Source of the DNA: Bradyrhizobium sp. Ash2021
GTDB taxonomy: Bacteria; Pseudomonadota; Alphaproteobacteria; Rhizobiales; Xanthobacteraceae
DNA length: 64,000 bases
Assembly (NCBI RefSeq): GCF_031202265.1
Contig: NZ_CP100604.1
Span: 9,096,501 to 9,160,500, forward strand
Direction of reading: 5' to 3'
Position 1 is the first letter of the stretch. Each line of letters opens with the position of its first letter. Shown here piece after piece: positions 16,750-25,320 of the stretch. Below the pieces are notes generated by a model. It was given only the letters and a program-made list of their open reading frames with translations. It was not told the origin of the DNA and did no database searches. A program made the translations under genes and the position numbers.

Positions 16750-16856
16750 CCAGGACTCCGAACGGGATCAATTTCTCGGGGTTTGCGTAGCGCAGCTAGT
16801 GCGCTGCCGCAAGGGAAGCCGAACGCGGATAAGCGCGTTTCATCGCCCCCAGATAG

Positions 16857-17126
16857 TCATTCCCGGCGGCCCTGCAAATCCTCGTAGAGCACGCGCGCGG
16901 CGGTCGCATCGCCGCGCCGCTCGGAAAATCCGGCGACCTTCAGGATGCGTACGCTGTTGTCGAGCCCGATCGTCAGCACGTCGCCGATTTTCACCGCATG
17001 GCCGGGGGCTGTTTCGCGCACGCCGTTGATGCGGACATGACCGGCCTCGACCAGCGCGGCGGCGCTGGAGCGGGCCCTCACCACCCGCGCATGCCACAAC
17101 CACTTATCGAGACGCTGGCGCTCCAA
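16857..17126 (-). CDS. S4 domain RNA-binding protein (Hsp15-like)
   Basis: An 89-residue protein that is mostly one S4 domain: QRLDKWLWHARVVRARSSAA, VEAGHVRINGVRE, and VKIGDVLTIGLDN. This matches Hsp15 (HslR), which binds 50S subunits carrying stalled peptidyl-tRNA, although the C-terminal extension here is shorter than in E. coli. It lies between the helicase gene and fdxA on the same strand with 85 and 107 base gaps, and may share transcription with the helicase. Confidence 0.88.
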   Translation of the reverse strand: MERQRLDKWLWHARVVRARSSAAALVEAGHVRINGVRETAPGHAVKIGDVLTIGLDNSVRILKVAGFSERRGDATAARVLYEDLQGRRE

Positions 17127-17211
17127 ATAGACCTACTTCGAAACAGATTAGTCCTTATTTATTTTGACGCGTTTTCTTCACGCGAACCGGTACCCACTTC
17201 GCTCGAAAACG

Positions 17212-20200
17212 CTACTCCTTGCGATTCCCCGCGAGCTGCTCTTTCAATGCCGCCAGTTTTGCAAACGGCGAATTCGGATCGATCGGCCGGTCGCGCTCGC
17301 GAGGTGCGGCGCTGGTGGCGTATTGGCGATGCGACGGGCCGCTGTCGCGGCCGCCCTTGCCGCCCTTGTCGCGGCCACCGAAATCGCGGCCCTTGTCGCG
17401 GCCGCCGCGGTCGCGGTCCTTGTTGCGATCGCCGCCGAACTTGCCCTTGTTGCGGTCGTTGTCGCGATTGTTGTCGCGGTCCCTGCCCTTGCCTTCAAAA
17501 CGCTCGCGCGGCGGACGCGCCTGATCCGGACGCGGCTCGACGGCCGGTGCGCCCTCGGTTGCCGGCGTCGCGGCAACGGCCTCGGCCGGCGCGCCTTCGC
17601 GGGGCTTTCGGAAATCGCGGTGGCGGTCGCGCCGTCCGTGGCGGTGACGTTCCGGCTTTGCGCCCTCGCCGCCTTCGGCCGCAGCGGCTGCGGGCTGCGC
17701 GCCTTCCGGCGCCCGTTCCTGACGGCCCTGATGCCGCGGGCGGTTGCGATCGTGACGCGGCGGACGGCGTTCTTCGGAACGGCCGCCGGGACGCCAGACT
17801 TCGATCAGTTCGGGCGCCACGGGCGGTTCCGGCGCAGCCTCGGCAGCAGCGGCTTCGGCCGGTGCGGTCTCGGCGACCGGCTCGGTTGTTTCAGATCCGG
17901 TTATCGGCTCGGCAGCGGCCGCTTCCTGCGGCGCTTCAGCCACTGGTGCTTCTACCGGAGCGACAGGTTCGGCGGCAGCTTCAACGGGCTCCGGCGCTGC
18001 TTCAACGGCGGGCGCCTCTTCGCTCGCGGCGGGCAGGAGCGTGATTTCGGGCAGCAGCGCCGCCGACGGCGTGGGATCGCCGGAGACCGGCAGCTCGGCG
18101 GCGGCTTGTTCGACTGGCGTTTCGGACGTGGCGTCAACTGGCGCCTCGGCGACGGCTTCAGCCGGTGCCGTCTCCGCGGCAGGCGCTTCTTCCACCACGA
18201 CCGGCTTCGGCGGCAGCGGCGGGCGCTTGTCCATGCGATAGCCGAGCGCGCGCAAGATCGAGGCGAAATCTTCGCCGGCCGATCCGGTCAGCGAGGTCAT
18301 CGCTTGCGTGACGACAAAACCGCGGCCGTCGAACGCGCCGGTGGGCTTTTCGCCCGGCGAACTCTCGCGCCAGGCCAGCGCCGGCCGAATGAGATCGGCG
18401 AGCCGCTCCAGAATATCGACGCGCACCGCGCGTTCGCCGCACTGGCGATAGCCGAGCACGCGATAGGCGTCGCGCGGCAAAGCCTTGTCGACCGGGAACG
18501 AGGTCCGGCCGCTGGAGGCCAGATGCTGCGCATTCGACAGCAGCGACATGTCGACATTGTCCTGCTTCTCGGCCCACAGCAGCGAGGCCAGCGAACGCGC
18601 CGCGGGCTTCAACAGCCCGGGGAAATAGATGTGATAGGCTCCGAACCGCACGCCGTATTTGCGTAACGTCGCGCGCGAGGCCTGATCGAGATCCTTCATC
18701 TCGGCCGAGATTTTGGTGCGCTCCAAAACGCCGAGCGCCTCGATCAATTGGAACGCGATGCCGCGCGCGATCCCCGTGATGTCCTCGGCCTTGGCGAGAC
18801 CGAACAGCGGCCCCAAGAGCTTTTCGATATGCGTCTTCAGCCACAGATCGAGCCGCGTCTGCACCGCTTCGCGCGGCGCGCCGTTCAGGCGCTCGTCGGA
18901 AATGATGCGCAGCCGCGGATGCAGCGCGTCGTCGGCGGCGACAAGCTTGGCCACCGCATCGCCGGTCCAGCGGATGGTGCCGTCCGAGGTCAGCACGAAC
19001 TGATCGTCGGGGGCCGCGCTAAGCTTTTCGGCGCGCGCATCGATCTCGCCGGCGAGCGCTTTCAGCGCCGTGGCCTGCAACGCTTTCGCATCCGAGCCGG
19101 CTTCGGCTGCATCAGGTGCAAAGGTGAATCCATCGAGCCGGCCAATCACGTGGCCCTCAACGGTCACTTCGCCGGTCTTGCCAATTTCCGTATTCAAAAC
19201 GCTGTTCTCCCGCAGGCGGCGCATCAATACACTGGTACGGCGGTCAACGAAACGCTCCGTGAGCCGTTCGTGCAGTGCATCGGACAATTTATTTTCGACC
19301 TCGCGCGCGATCCCCTGCCAGTGATCGGGATCGGACAGCCAGTCCGGCCGGTTGGCGACGAAGGTCCAGGTGCGGATTTGCGCGATCCGGCCCGACAGCG
19401 TGTCGATATCGCCGTCAATCCGGTCGGCCTGCTCGACCTGGGCGGCAAACCATGCATCCGGAATCCGGCCCTTTTTCATCAAAAACCCGTACAAATTGGT
19501 CACGAGTTCGGCATGGGCCGCGGGCGCGATCTTGCGGTAGTCCGGGATCTGGCAGGCGTCCCACAGCCGTTCCACGGCGGCGGCGCCATGGGCCATGTCG
19601 CGGACGTCGCCGTCGCGGGCCGCGTGATCGAGCACGCGCAAATCTTCGGCGATCGGCGCCCGCGTCAGCACCTCATGGTTGGGCGTCAGCGCCAGCGACA
19701 CCTGCAGTGCGCCCAGCGAGGAGAAGTCCAGTTTCGAGTTGCGCCATTGCAGCATTTTGACGCTGTCGAACGTGTGGTTCTGCAGCGCGTTGACCAGTTC
19801 CGGCTCGAACGGCGCGCAGCGCCCGGTGGTGCCGAAGGTGCCGTTGCGCGTCGCGCGGCCGGCGCGGCCGGCGATCTGCGCGAATTCGGACGGATTGAGG
19901 CGGCGGAACTGGTAGCCGTCATATTTGCGGTCGGAAGCAAACGCGACGTGATCGACGTCGAGGTTCAGCCCCATGCCGACGGCGTCGGTGGCGACGAGAT
20001 AATCGACGTCGCCGTTCTGGAACATCGACACCTGCGCGTTCCGCGTGCGCGGGCTCAGCGAGCCCAGCACCACCGCGGCACCGCCATGCTGGCGGCGGAT
20101 CAACTCGGCGATCGCGTAGACTTCATCGGCGGAGAACGCGACGATCGCGGTTCTTCGCGGCTGGCGCGTGATCTTGCGGTCGCCGGCGAACTCGAGCTGC

Positions 20201-20694
20201 GACAGCCGCGGACGCGTGACGATGGACGCGCCCGGCAGCAGCCGCTCGATGATCGGGCGCATGGTCGCAGCCCCCAGCAGCAGCGTCTCGTCGCGCCCGC
20301 GGCGATGCAGGATGCGGTCGGTGAAGACATGCCCGCGCTCGAGATCGGCGGCGATCTGGACTTCGTCGACGGCGAGGAACGAGACGTCGATATCCCGCGG
20401 CATCGCTTCCACGGTGGAAACCCAGTAGCGCGGATTCTTCGGCTTGATCTTCTCCTCGCCGGTGATCAGCGCCACGGATTCCGCGCCGGCGCGCGCGGCG
20501 ATCTTGTTATAGACCTCGCGCGCGAGCAGGCGCAGCGGCAGGCCGATGACGCCCGAGGAATGCGCCAGCATCCGCTCGATCGCGAGATGGGTCTTGCCGG
20601 TATTGGTTGGTCCCAGCACAGCGGTAACGCCGGCGCCGGGGGCCCGTTCATTTGACCGTTCGTGGCCGAACGTAGACGAGTAAGAGAAAGCCAT
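17212..20694 (-). CDS. SUV3-like superfamily 2 RNA/DNA helicase with a long charged tail
   Basis: An 1160-residue ATP-dependent helicase related to mitochondrial SUV3. Motif I is GPTNTGKTH (residues 28-36), motif II is DEVQ (110-113) in AVDEVQIAADLERGHVF, and motif VI is QIAGRAGRATRNG. The middle region matches the SUV3 C-terminal domain. From about residue 820 the protein turns into a Pro/Ala/Glu-rich linker, then an Arg/Asp/Gly/Asn-rich tail (RDKGRD, GGDRNKDRD repeats), ending in a conserved-looking SPFAKLAALKEQLAGNRKE. I start at 20694; the 23 extra codons upstream fall inside a palindromic repeat element. Probably an RNA helicase in RNA turnover or ribosome work. Confidence 0.9.
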   Translation of the reverse strand: MAFSYSSTFGHERSNERAPGAGVTAVLGPTNTGKTHLAIERMLAHSSGVIGLPLRLLAREVYNKIAARAGAESVALITGEEKIKPKNPRYWVSTVEAMPRDIDVSFLAVDEVQIAADLERGHVFTDRILHRRGRDETLLLGAATMRPIIERLLPGASIVTRPRLSQLEFAGDRKITRQPRRTAIVAFSADEVYAIAELIRRQHGGAAVVLGSLSPRTRNAQVSMFQNGDVDYLVATDAVGMGLNLDVDHVAFASDRKYDGYQFRRLNPSEFAQIAGRAGRATRNGTFGTTGRCAPFEPELVNALQNHTFDSVKMLQWRNSKLDFSSLGALQVSLALTPNHEVLTRAPIAEDLRVLDHAARDGDVRDMAHGAAAVERLWDACQIPDYRKIAPAAHAELVTNLYGFLMKKGRIPDAWFAAQVEQADRIDGDIDTLSGRIAQIRTWTFVANRPDWLSDPDHWQGIAREVENKLSDALHERLTERFVDRRTSVLMRRLRENSVLNTEIGKTGEVTVEGHVIGRLDGFTFAPDAAEAGSDAKALQATALKALAGEIDARAEKLSAAPDDQFVLTSDGTIRWTGDAVAKLVAADDALHPRLRIISDERLNGAPREAVQTRLDLWLKTHIEKLLGPLFGLAKAEDITGIARGIAFQLIEALGVLERTKISAEMKDLDQASRATLRKYGVRFGAYHIYFPGLLKPAARSLASLLWAEKQDNVDMSLLSNAQHLASSGRTSFPVDKALPRDAYRVLGYRQCGERAVRVDILERLADLIRPALAWRESSPGEKPTGAFDGRGFVVTQAMTSLTGSAGEDFASILRALGYRMDKRPPLPPKPVVVEEAPAAETAPAEAVAEAPVDATSETPVEQAAAELPVSGDPTPSAALLPEITLLPAASEEAPAVEAAPEPVEAAAEPVAPVEAPVAEAPQEAAAAEPITGSETTEPVAETAPAEAAAAEAAPEPPVAPELIEVWRPGGRSEERRPPRHDRNRPRHQGRQERAPEGAQPAAAAAEGGEGAKPERHRHGRRDRHRDFRKPREGAPAEAVAATPATEGAPAVEPRPDQARPPRERFEGKGRDRDNNRDNDRNKGKFGGDRNKDRDRGGRDKGRDFGGRDKGGKGGRDSGPSHRQYATSAAPRERDRPIDPNSPFAKLAALKEQLAGNRKE

Positions 20695-20728
20695 ATTTTT
20701 CAGGTGTTTCTTGTAGCGGAGGTCAATC

Positions 20729-20809
20729 GTCATTGCGAGGAGCGAAGCGACGAAGCAATCCATTCTTTCTTTGTGGAACTATGGATTGCTTCGCTGCGCT
20801 CGCAATGAC
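20729..20809. repeat. REP-like palindromic element (GTCATTGCGAG family)
   Basis: Outer arms GTCATTGCGAG and CTCGCAATGAC, inner arms GAAGCAATCCA and TGGATTGCTTC, about 80 bases in all. It sits just upstream of the helicase start. Other copies lie at 27935-28017, 29657-29739, 29837-29955 and 53073-53191. Confidence 0.85.
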
Positions 20810-21140
20810 GGGAAAAACCTGAGCTCTTTTTTCGGTTGGCACCAATTGCGCCGATTTTGTCTCACTTTGCGACGCATCTGGGTCGCGGCTTAAGCTCTGG
20901 AACGAGTCCGGAACGAATCGCGCCCGAATCGCTGACTCTTCCCGGAACCGGCTTCGTTCACCGCAACATCTCGCGTTGGCGCTAATGGTGCGGCACTAGA
21001 TCAAGTTTCCTGGCGCTTCACAAGCGGCGGTTTTCCGGCGGAATCCTTAAAGTCCAGGAGGCGTCGGAGTCGAATCAGAAGGCGACAAGAGTCAAGCGCG
21101 GAGTCGGGGCCTACTTCACTCTCTCTCGGTCGGCGTCACT
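20810..21140. other. Intergenic stretch with no supported gene
   Basis: No coding frame, RNA gene or clear promoter is recognised between the REP-like element and the hairpin cluster. It is less GC-rich than the surrounding genes. Confidence 0.4.
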
Positions 21141-21332
21141 TCCCCTCTCCCACCCAACTCGGGTTTACCCGAGTTGGGCATTTTAACTATCGAAGTCGGA
21201 TAGATCCGACTTCGATTGGGAGAGGGCGGCACGGACGCGCGGAGCGCGTTCGTGACGGGTGAGGGGTCTGTCTCCGCGGACACCGAATGCGCGGTGAGAG
21301 ACCCCTCATCCGGCAGCCTTCGGCTTCTGCAA
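21141..21332. repeat. Composite hairpin repeat interrupted by the insertion sequence
   Basis: Two perfect hairpins in tandem: arms CCCAACTCGGG / CCCGAGTTGGG (21153-21178, four-base loop) and CGAAGTCGGA / TCCGACTTCG (21191-21214, loop TAGA). Both are enclosed by an outer pair CCTCTCCCA / TGGGAGAGG. Then come GTGAGGGG/CCCCTCAT-type arms. The right part of the same element seems to continue at about 22687-22725 (CCACCTTCTCCCACAAGG), so the IS481-type element inserted into it. Confidence 0.65.
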
Positions 21333-22686
21333 CCGACGACATAGGTAACAGTTCAGCCCGACGACATAGGTAACACAATTCTCGTTTCGTTCAGGTCTGC
21401 TGTTTTTGTGGCTGTGGACCCTGTGGGCGATGCTCTTGCATCGTCCACAAGTCCACAGGCCTGTTTGGGTTTTCGCAGGCGGTCGTCGCGGTGGGCGATC
21501 GTGCCGAGCACGATCGGGCCGTAGCAGACCGTCCATCCAGCGGCATCGTGTTCGCAGAGGCCGACCGGCTCGCCGATCAAGGCCCCGCTGATGTAGATCG
21601 TTTGGCCCTGCCATTTGATCTCGCCGTTATGACGCACCCGCCGCACTTCGCAGTCACCGTATTCCGGCTCGCGCAAGACGCCGTCGAAGCGGCGCGGCGA
21701 GGAGGTATAGTGATCGGCCGGCGTGTCATCGTCGAGCGACTCGTGCGGACGCTGTTCGTTGTAGATGCGCTGGAAGTTCCGCAAGCGCTTGAGCTGCTCG
21801 CGCAGGCTGTGCGCCGGTGGACTGGCGGTGTCCTGCAACAGCGTCAGATGCATCCGCTCGTGGCGGCCATTCTGCTGCGGTTTGCCGGGCGCAATCCGCT
21901 CCGGCAGCACGCCCGCCTTGATCACCTTGACCGACAGTTGCGAAAGCCCGCCGGCACCGCGCGACGCAAAGGGCGGACCGTTGTCGGAACGCAGCCGATG
22001 CGGCAGGCCGAACTCGCGGAAGGCGGCCTCCACGACCGGCCAGACGTGCGCGGTATCGGTACGCGTCATCGCCTGGCAGCGCAGCAGATACCGGCTATGG
22101 GCATCGGTCAGCGTCAGCGGTTCGCAGCATTTGCCGTCCCCCGTCATGAACCAGCCCTTGAAGTCGATGCACCACACCTCGTTGGCTGCCGTGCATTCCG
22201 CAAACGGTGCGCTCGAGGGCGGGCTGCGGCGGCGCAGCTTCCGCTTTACCGTCAATCCCTGGCGGTCGAACAAGGCTCCGATCGTGCTCGCCGCAGGCCA
22301 TTCGAGCGCCGGCGCCCGACGTTCCAGAAAAGCCAGAACCTTCCGGGGTCCCCAACTCGGATGCGCCCGCCGCACCGCAAGGCAGCGTTCGGCGATCTCC
22401 TCGCCAATCGCCTGGGGATGATGCAGCGGCGCACGTGGGCGGTCCCACAGACCCTCAACACCGGCTTCCTGATAACGCTCAAGCCACTTGTATCCGACCC
22501 TTCGGCTCACGCCGAACCGCCGGCATACCGCCGCAAACGACTCCTCGTGCTCCTCCGCCGCAATCACAAAGCGCATCCGCTCGTCCACCGCACAGGTCTC
22601 CATCCAAACCATCGGCAAGGCCCTCCCTGCCGATCACTTGACCTGTTACCCATGTCGCCGGTCTATTGTGTTACCTATGTAGCCGG
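21333..22686 (-). mobile_element. IS481-family insertion sequence
   Basis: An approximately 1.35-kb element. Each end carries two copies, 25 bases apart, of an 18-base unit: CCGACGACATAGGTAACA at 21333-21350 and 21358-21375 on the left, and inverted variants at 22644-22661 and 22669-22686 on the right. A single transposase gene fills the inside. I could not identify a target-site duplication. The transposase looks intact, so the element may be active. Confidence 0.85.
21353..22612 (-). CDS. IS481 family transposase
   Basis: A 419-residue DDE transposase. The N-terminal helix-turn-helix region has FAAVCRRFGVSRRVGYKWLERY and a GLWDRPRAP linker. The catalytic core has the first Asp in EVWCIDFKGWF, the second in LRSDNGPPF, and the Glu in QQNGRHERMH. 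The C-terminal part carries YNEQRPHESLDDDTPADHY. The ATG at 22612 has GGGAGGG eight bases upstream. The coding frame runs through the inner left-end repeat and stops at 21353 between the two end repeats. Confidence 0.93.
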   Translation of the reverse strand: MVWMETCAVDERMRFVIAAEEHEESFAAVCRRFGVSRRVGYKWLERYQEAGVEGLWDRPRAPLHHPQAIGEEIAERCLAVRRAHPSWGPRKVLAFLERRAPALEWPAASTIGALFDRQGLTVKRKLRRRSPPSSAPFAECTAANEVWCIDFKGWFMTGDGKCCEPLTLTDAHSRYLLRCQAMTRTDTAHVWPVVEAAFREFGLPHRLRSDNGPPFASRGAGGLSQLSVKVIKAGVLPERIAPGKPQQNGRHERMHLTLLQDTASPPAHSLREQLKRLRNFQRIYNEQRPHESLDDDTPADHYTSSPRRFDGVLREPEYGDCEVRRVRHNGEIKWQGQTIYISGALIGEPVGLCEHDAAGWTVCYGPIVLGTIAHRDDRLRKPKQACGLVDDARASPTGSTATKTADLNETRIVLPMSSG

Positions 22687-22734
22687 TTTGGACCGGCTGC
22701 CACCTTCTCCCACAAGGGGAGAAGGGAAGAGACC

Positions 22735-23577
22735 CTACTGCGTCTTCGCCACCCGCGGCGGGGCGGCGGTGGTCACGAAACTTGTGGCTTCCAGCATCGC
22801 GGGGCCGAACGGGGTCGGGATCGTCAGCCGGAACGGGACCAGCACGCGGGTGCCGGCGATCGGCACGAAGGCGATCTCGATATTGCGCTGGCTGGCGAGA
22901 TATTTGATCACCGGGCGGTCGGGGATATAGCCCGCGACCGGCGTGAAATAGATCGAGCAGACGATCGCCGGGCCATGATAGCCGCGCTCGGCCTTGACCA
23001 TTTCCATGCGCTTGAAATCGAGTTTCAAATCGTAGCGCAGCCGGCCGTCAAAGATGCCGGCGGCGGTGCGGCAGGTGTCCGGGCTCATCAGATCCGCGGT
23101 GCCGGGCACCCGCAGCATCGAGCCCGTCATCGGATCGTAGACGTTTTTGCGATGTGCGTCGGTGACGACGATGCGGTCGGGATCGACCGGCGGCTCCGGC
23201 TCGATCGAAAATTCCTTGATATTGCCGTTCACCAGCGCCAGGCGGATGGTTTCGGACTTTTTCGAGGTCGTGGTGGTGGCGGTATAGGCGGAGGAGACCA
23301 GCGCGCCGTTGACGATTCTGCCCTGGGAGGCGCCTGAGCCGCTGCCGCCGGAAAACGCCTTCAAGAGCCCCGCGGTGGCGCCCTGGGCGGCCGCGGAAAA
23401 ACTGTCGTCGCCGATTTCGATGGTCCAGGAGCCCTTGCCGACCGGGATTCCCGACAGCGACGCCTCGTACTGGGCATCCAGCCGCCCCTGCGCCGACGCA
23501 GGCGCGGCCTGCGACAGGAATGCGCCGGCGCACAGGCAGAAAAACACCCATCGGGGCGAAATGGCGCGGCGTGTCAC
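22735..23577 (-). CDS. DUF3108 domain periplasmic protein
   Basis: A 280-residue exported protein. The GTG at 23577 gives a twin-Arg-like start then the hydrophobic core WVFFCLCAGAFLSQAAPASA-Q. AGGA lies nine bases upstream. The mature region shows the DUF3108 pattern: YEASLSGIPVGKGSWTIEI, VDPDRIVVTDAHRKNVYDPMTGSM, and the closing strands with RNIEIAFVPIAGTRVLVPFRL. These proteins adopt a lipocalin-like fold and occur in the cell envelope; the function is not established. A TTG at 23640 would place 21 residues before the signal peptide and is less likely. It is divergent from rpmB. Confidence 0.82.
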   Translation of the reverse strand: MTRRAISPRWVFFCLCAGAFLSQAAPASAQGRLDAQYEASLSGIPVGKGSWTIEIGDDSFSAAAQGATAGLLKAFSGGSGSGASQGRIVNGALVSSAYTATTTTSKKSETIRLALVNGNIKEFSIEPEPPVDPDRIVVTDAHRKNVYDPMTGSMLRVPGTADLMSPDTCRTAAGIFDGRLRYDLKLDFKRMEMVKAERGYHGPAIVCSIYFTPVAGYIPDRPVIKYLASQRNIEIAFVPIAGTRVLVPFRLTIPTPFGPAMLEATSFVTTAAPPRVAKTQ

Positions 23578-23954
23578 TGACTTGCGGTCCTGGTATTGGC
23601 GCGATCGGGCTTCATTTAAGCAAAAATATCCGGCAAACAACGCGCATTGGGCGAAAAGCGTAACTTCAAAAGCCTGTGCGGCCGGCGTGACCCGGCCAGA
23701 ACAAGGGTCGAAACGCGAAGCCCAAGATGTCGGCGGCGAATGCGCCCTTTATATGATGGCTTAAGTCGCTGGAACCGCTTGTGAACCCGCCCGTCCCGGC
23801 CCCCGGGCGCTAGCGAAAACCGGCCTTAAAACCTTGACGGTCCGGGCATCTCCCCCTATACGTCCGCGGTTCCTGGAAATGGACATGATTTTGGACCCCC
23901 GCGTGGCCGCCTTGAGCGTTGCCTGTAGCCGGGGATGGCAGAGGATTTGTTGAG
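23578..23954. other. Divergent intergenic region upstream of rpmB
   Basis: A 377-base region between the DUF3108 gene and rpmB. It must hold the promoters for both. I see no protein-coding frame, RNA gene or convincing conserved leader structure. Confidence 0.4.
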
Positions 23955-24266
23955 ATGTCACGGCGCTGCGAACTGACGGCCAGGGGCCCGCAGGTGGGTC
24001 ACAAGGTGAGCCACTCGAACATCAAGACCAAGCGCCGGTTCCTGCCGAACCTGTGCAACGTCACCTTCATATCGGACGTGCTCGGCCGCAACGTGCGCCT
24101 GCGCGTCTCGACCAACGCGATCAAAACCGTCGACCACAATGGCGGCCTCGACACCTTCCTCCTGAAAGCCAAGGCGGAAAACCTGTCGCCCCGCGCGCTG
24201 GACCTGAAGCGCGCGATCCAGAAGAAGAAGGCCGCAACTGCCGCGCCGGTGGCGCAGGCGAGCTGA
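23955..24266 (+). CDS. rpmB: 50S ribosomal protein L28
   Basis: A 103-residue large-subunit ribosomal protein. It begins [22 protein letters not shown], followed by [22 protein letters not shown] and [20 protein letters not shown], the alphaproteobacterial L28 signature, and has the normal length for the group. The ATG at 23955 follows TTGAG; an in-frame start 12 codons upstream is not supported. A strong terminator follows, so it is probably a single-gene unit. Confidence 0.97.
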   Translation: MSRRCELTARGPQVGHKVSHSNIKTKRRFLPNLCNVTFISDVLGRNVRLRVSTNAIKTVDHNGGLDTFLLKAKAENLSPRALDLKRAIQKKKAATAAPVAQAS

Positions 24267-24306
24267 GCTTCTCGTTAACCTGATTTAGCGGCTAGAGAGT
24301 TTTGAG

Positions 24307-24340
24307 CGGCTGGGTCGAAAGACCCGGCCGTTTTTGTTTT
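24307..24340 (+). terminator. Intrinsic terminator of rpmB
   Basis: Ten-bp stem CGGCTGGGTC / GACCCGGCCG with a GAAA tetraloop and one G-T pair, followed by TTTTTGTTTT. It lies 40 bases after the rpmB stop. Confidence 0.9.
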
Positions 24341-24374
24341 GGGAGATACACGCACGATCGAACTGCGGTGCCAT

Positions 24375-24611
24375 TCAGCCCGCAACCGATCCCGCTTCGC
24401 GCAGCGCGGTGATCTGCAAGAACAGCGATTCCGGGGCAACATCCGGATGATTGTCCGGCAACAAATCGAGCGCCATCGCGGAAATCTCTTCCAGCAATCC
24501 GTCGAGGGTCGGCGCGTCGGCGGCGGCCGGTATGTCGTCACAATGCCCGCTCCAGACCGACGCTTCCTCGTCCCAGGCGGCGGAAATCGTGAAAATGACG
24601 GGTCTGGACAT
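24375..24611 (-). CDS. DUF1902 domain small protein
   Basis: A 78-residue protein. MSRPVIFTISAAWDEEASVW then SGHCDDIPAAADAPTLDGLLEEI is the DUF1902 signature, a small fold close to HicB-type antitoxins. GGAG lies five bases before the ATG at 24611, and a start 20 codons upstream is rejected. No HicA-like toxin gene is adjacent, so a toxin-antitoxin role is not supported here. Confidence 0.75.
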   Translation of the reverse strand: MSRPVIFTISAAWDEEASVWSGHCDDIPAAADAPTLDGLLEEISAMALDLLPDNHPDVAPESLFLQITALREAGSVAG

Positions 24612-24795
24612 CGCCGCTCCGTTGCTTGCCGCGACGCATCTCAAAGCCGGGCGGCTGATAGATGATATCACAAAACCGGTGGAGCGTCCCCCCGCTTCGA
24701 ACCGGGAATGGCACCCTCACGACCCAGAAGGCTCTTGCTCGCACCGCGGGAAGTGAGCATCCTAGAGTTGAAGGCGTTTCGAGTATCAGGCAGGG

Positions 24796-24972
24796 ATGGA
24801 CGCAACCTCGGAATTCAAGACAAAGATATTGAGCCGCAAGAGAGAGCCGGAGGAATACCGGCTTTATCGAGCAGGCCTCGAATGGGATTTGACCGATCCC
24901 ATCGTTATTGAGCGCGCGGAAGACTTTAAGTCGACGTATCGGTGGCGTGATCGCCTCACGCCTTATCTTTGA
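24796..24972 (+). pseudogene. N-terminal fragment cut by the IS3-type element, possibly from a SNF2-like helicase
   Basis: A 58-residue frame starts MDATSEFKTKILSRKREPEE and ends DFKSTYRWRDRLTPY before running into the first bases of the insertion sequence, where TGA (24970-24972) stops it. The RWRDRLTPY segment resembles the stretch just before the Q-motif of SNF2-type helicases, where LTPYxxQ precedes the ATP site. That resemblance is from memory and weak. What is certain is that a coding frame with a Lys/Glu/Arg-rich start is interrupted at the left end of the element. Confidence 0.4.
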
Positions 24973-25029
24973 GCTGCACCCGGTTCCGAGGACACCGAGT
25001 TAGGTGTTTTATGGAGCAGGAGGTGTGTC

Positions 25030-25320
25030 ATGGAGAGACGGCAGTTTACGCGAGAGTTCAAGCTTGAGGCTGTACGCCTGATCAAGGAGCGCGGCGTGTC
25101 GTATGCGCAGGCGTCAGCAGACCTTGGCGTTCATCCAACGCAGTTGCGCAATTGGGTGAAGCAGCTGGCGGACGATCCGCAGCATGCATTCCCCGGCCAG
25201 GGCCAGATGAAGCCGGAGCAGTTGGAGATCGCGCAGCTCAAGCGCGAGGTCGCCAAGCTGAGAGCCGAACGGGACATCCTAAAAAAAGCCGCGGCCTACT
25301 TCGCGAAGGAATCAACATGA
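25030..25320 (+). CDS. IS3 family transposase OrfA
   Basis: A 96-residue helix-turn-helix plus leucine-zipper protein: MERRQFTREFKLEAVRLIKE, YAQASADLGVHPTQLRNWVK, then a coiled coil with QLKREVAKLRAERDILKKAA. A run of seven A at 25281-25287 lies near the 3' end, in the right place and frame for a programmed -1 frameshift that fuses OrfA to OrfB. Its stop codon overlaps the OrfB ATG. Confidence 0.93.
   Translation: MERRQFTREFKLEAVRLIKERGVSYAQASADLGVHPTQLRNWVKQLADDPQHAFPGQGQMKPEQLEIAQLKREVAKLRAERDILKKAAAYFAKEST

Noticed and set aside
18748..20655. Plus-strand 635-codon frame opposite the helicase
   Set aside because: Typical GC-skewed antisense shadow; the helicase motifs are unambiguous on the other strand.
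24375..24611. DUF1902 protein as the antitoxin of a HicAB pair
   Set aside because: No HicA-like short basic ORF is found on either side.
24640..24760. tRNA-like segment with a GGTTCGAA T-loop-like motif on the reverse strand
   Set aside because: The would-be anticodon loop lacks U33, stems are imperfect and no acceptor stem closes; not a tRNA.
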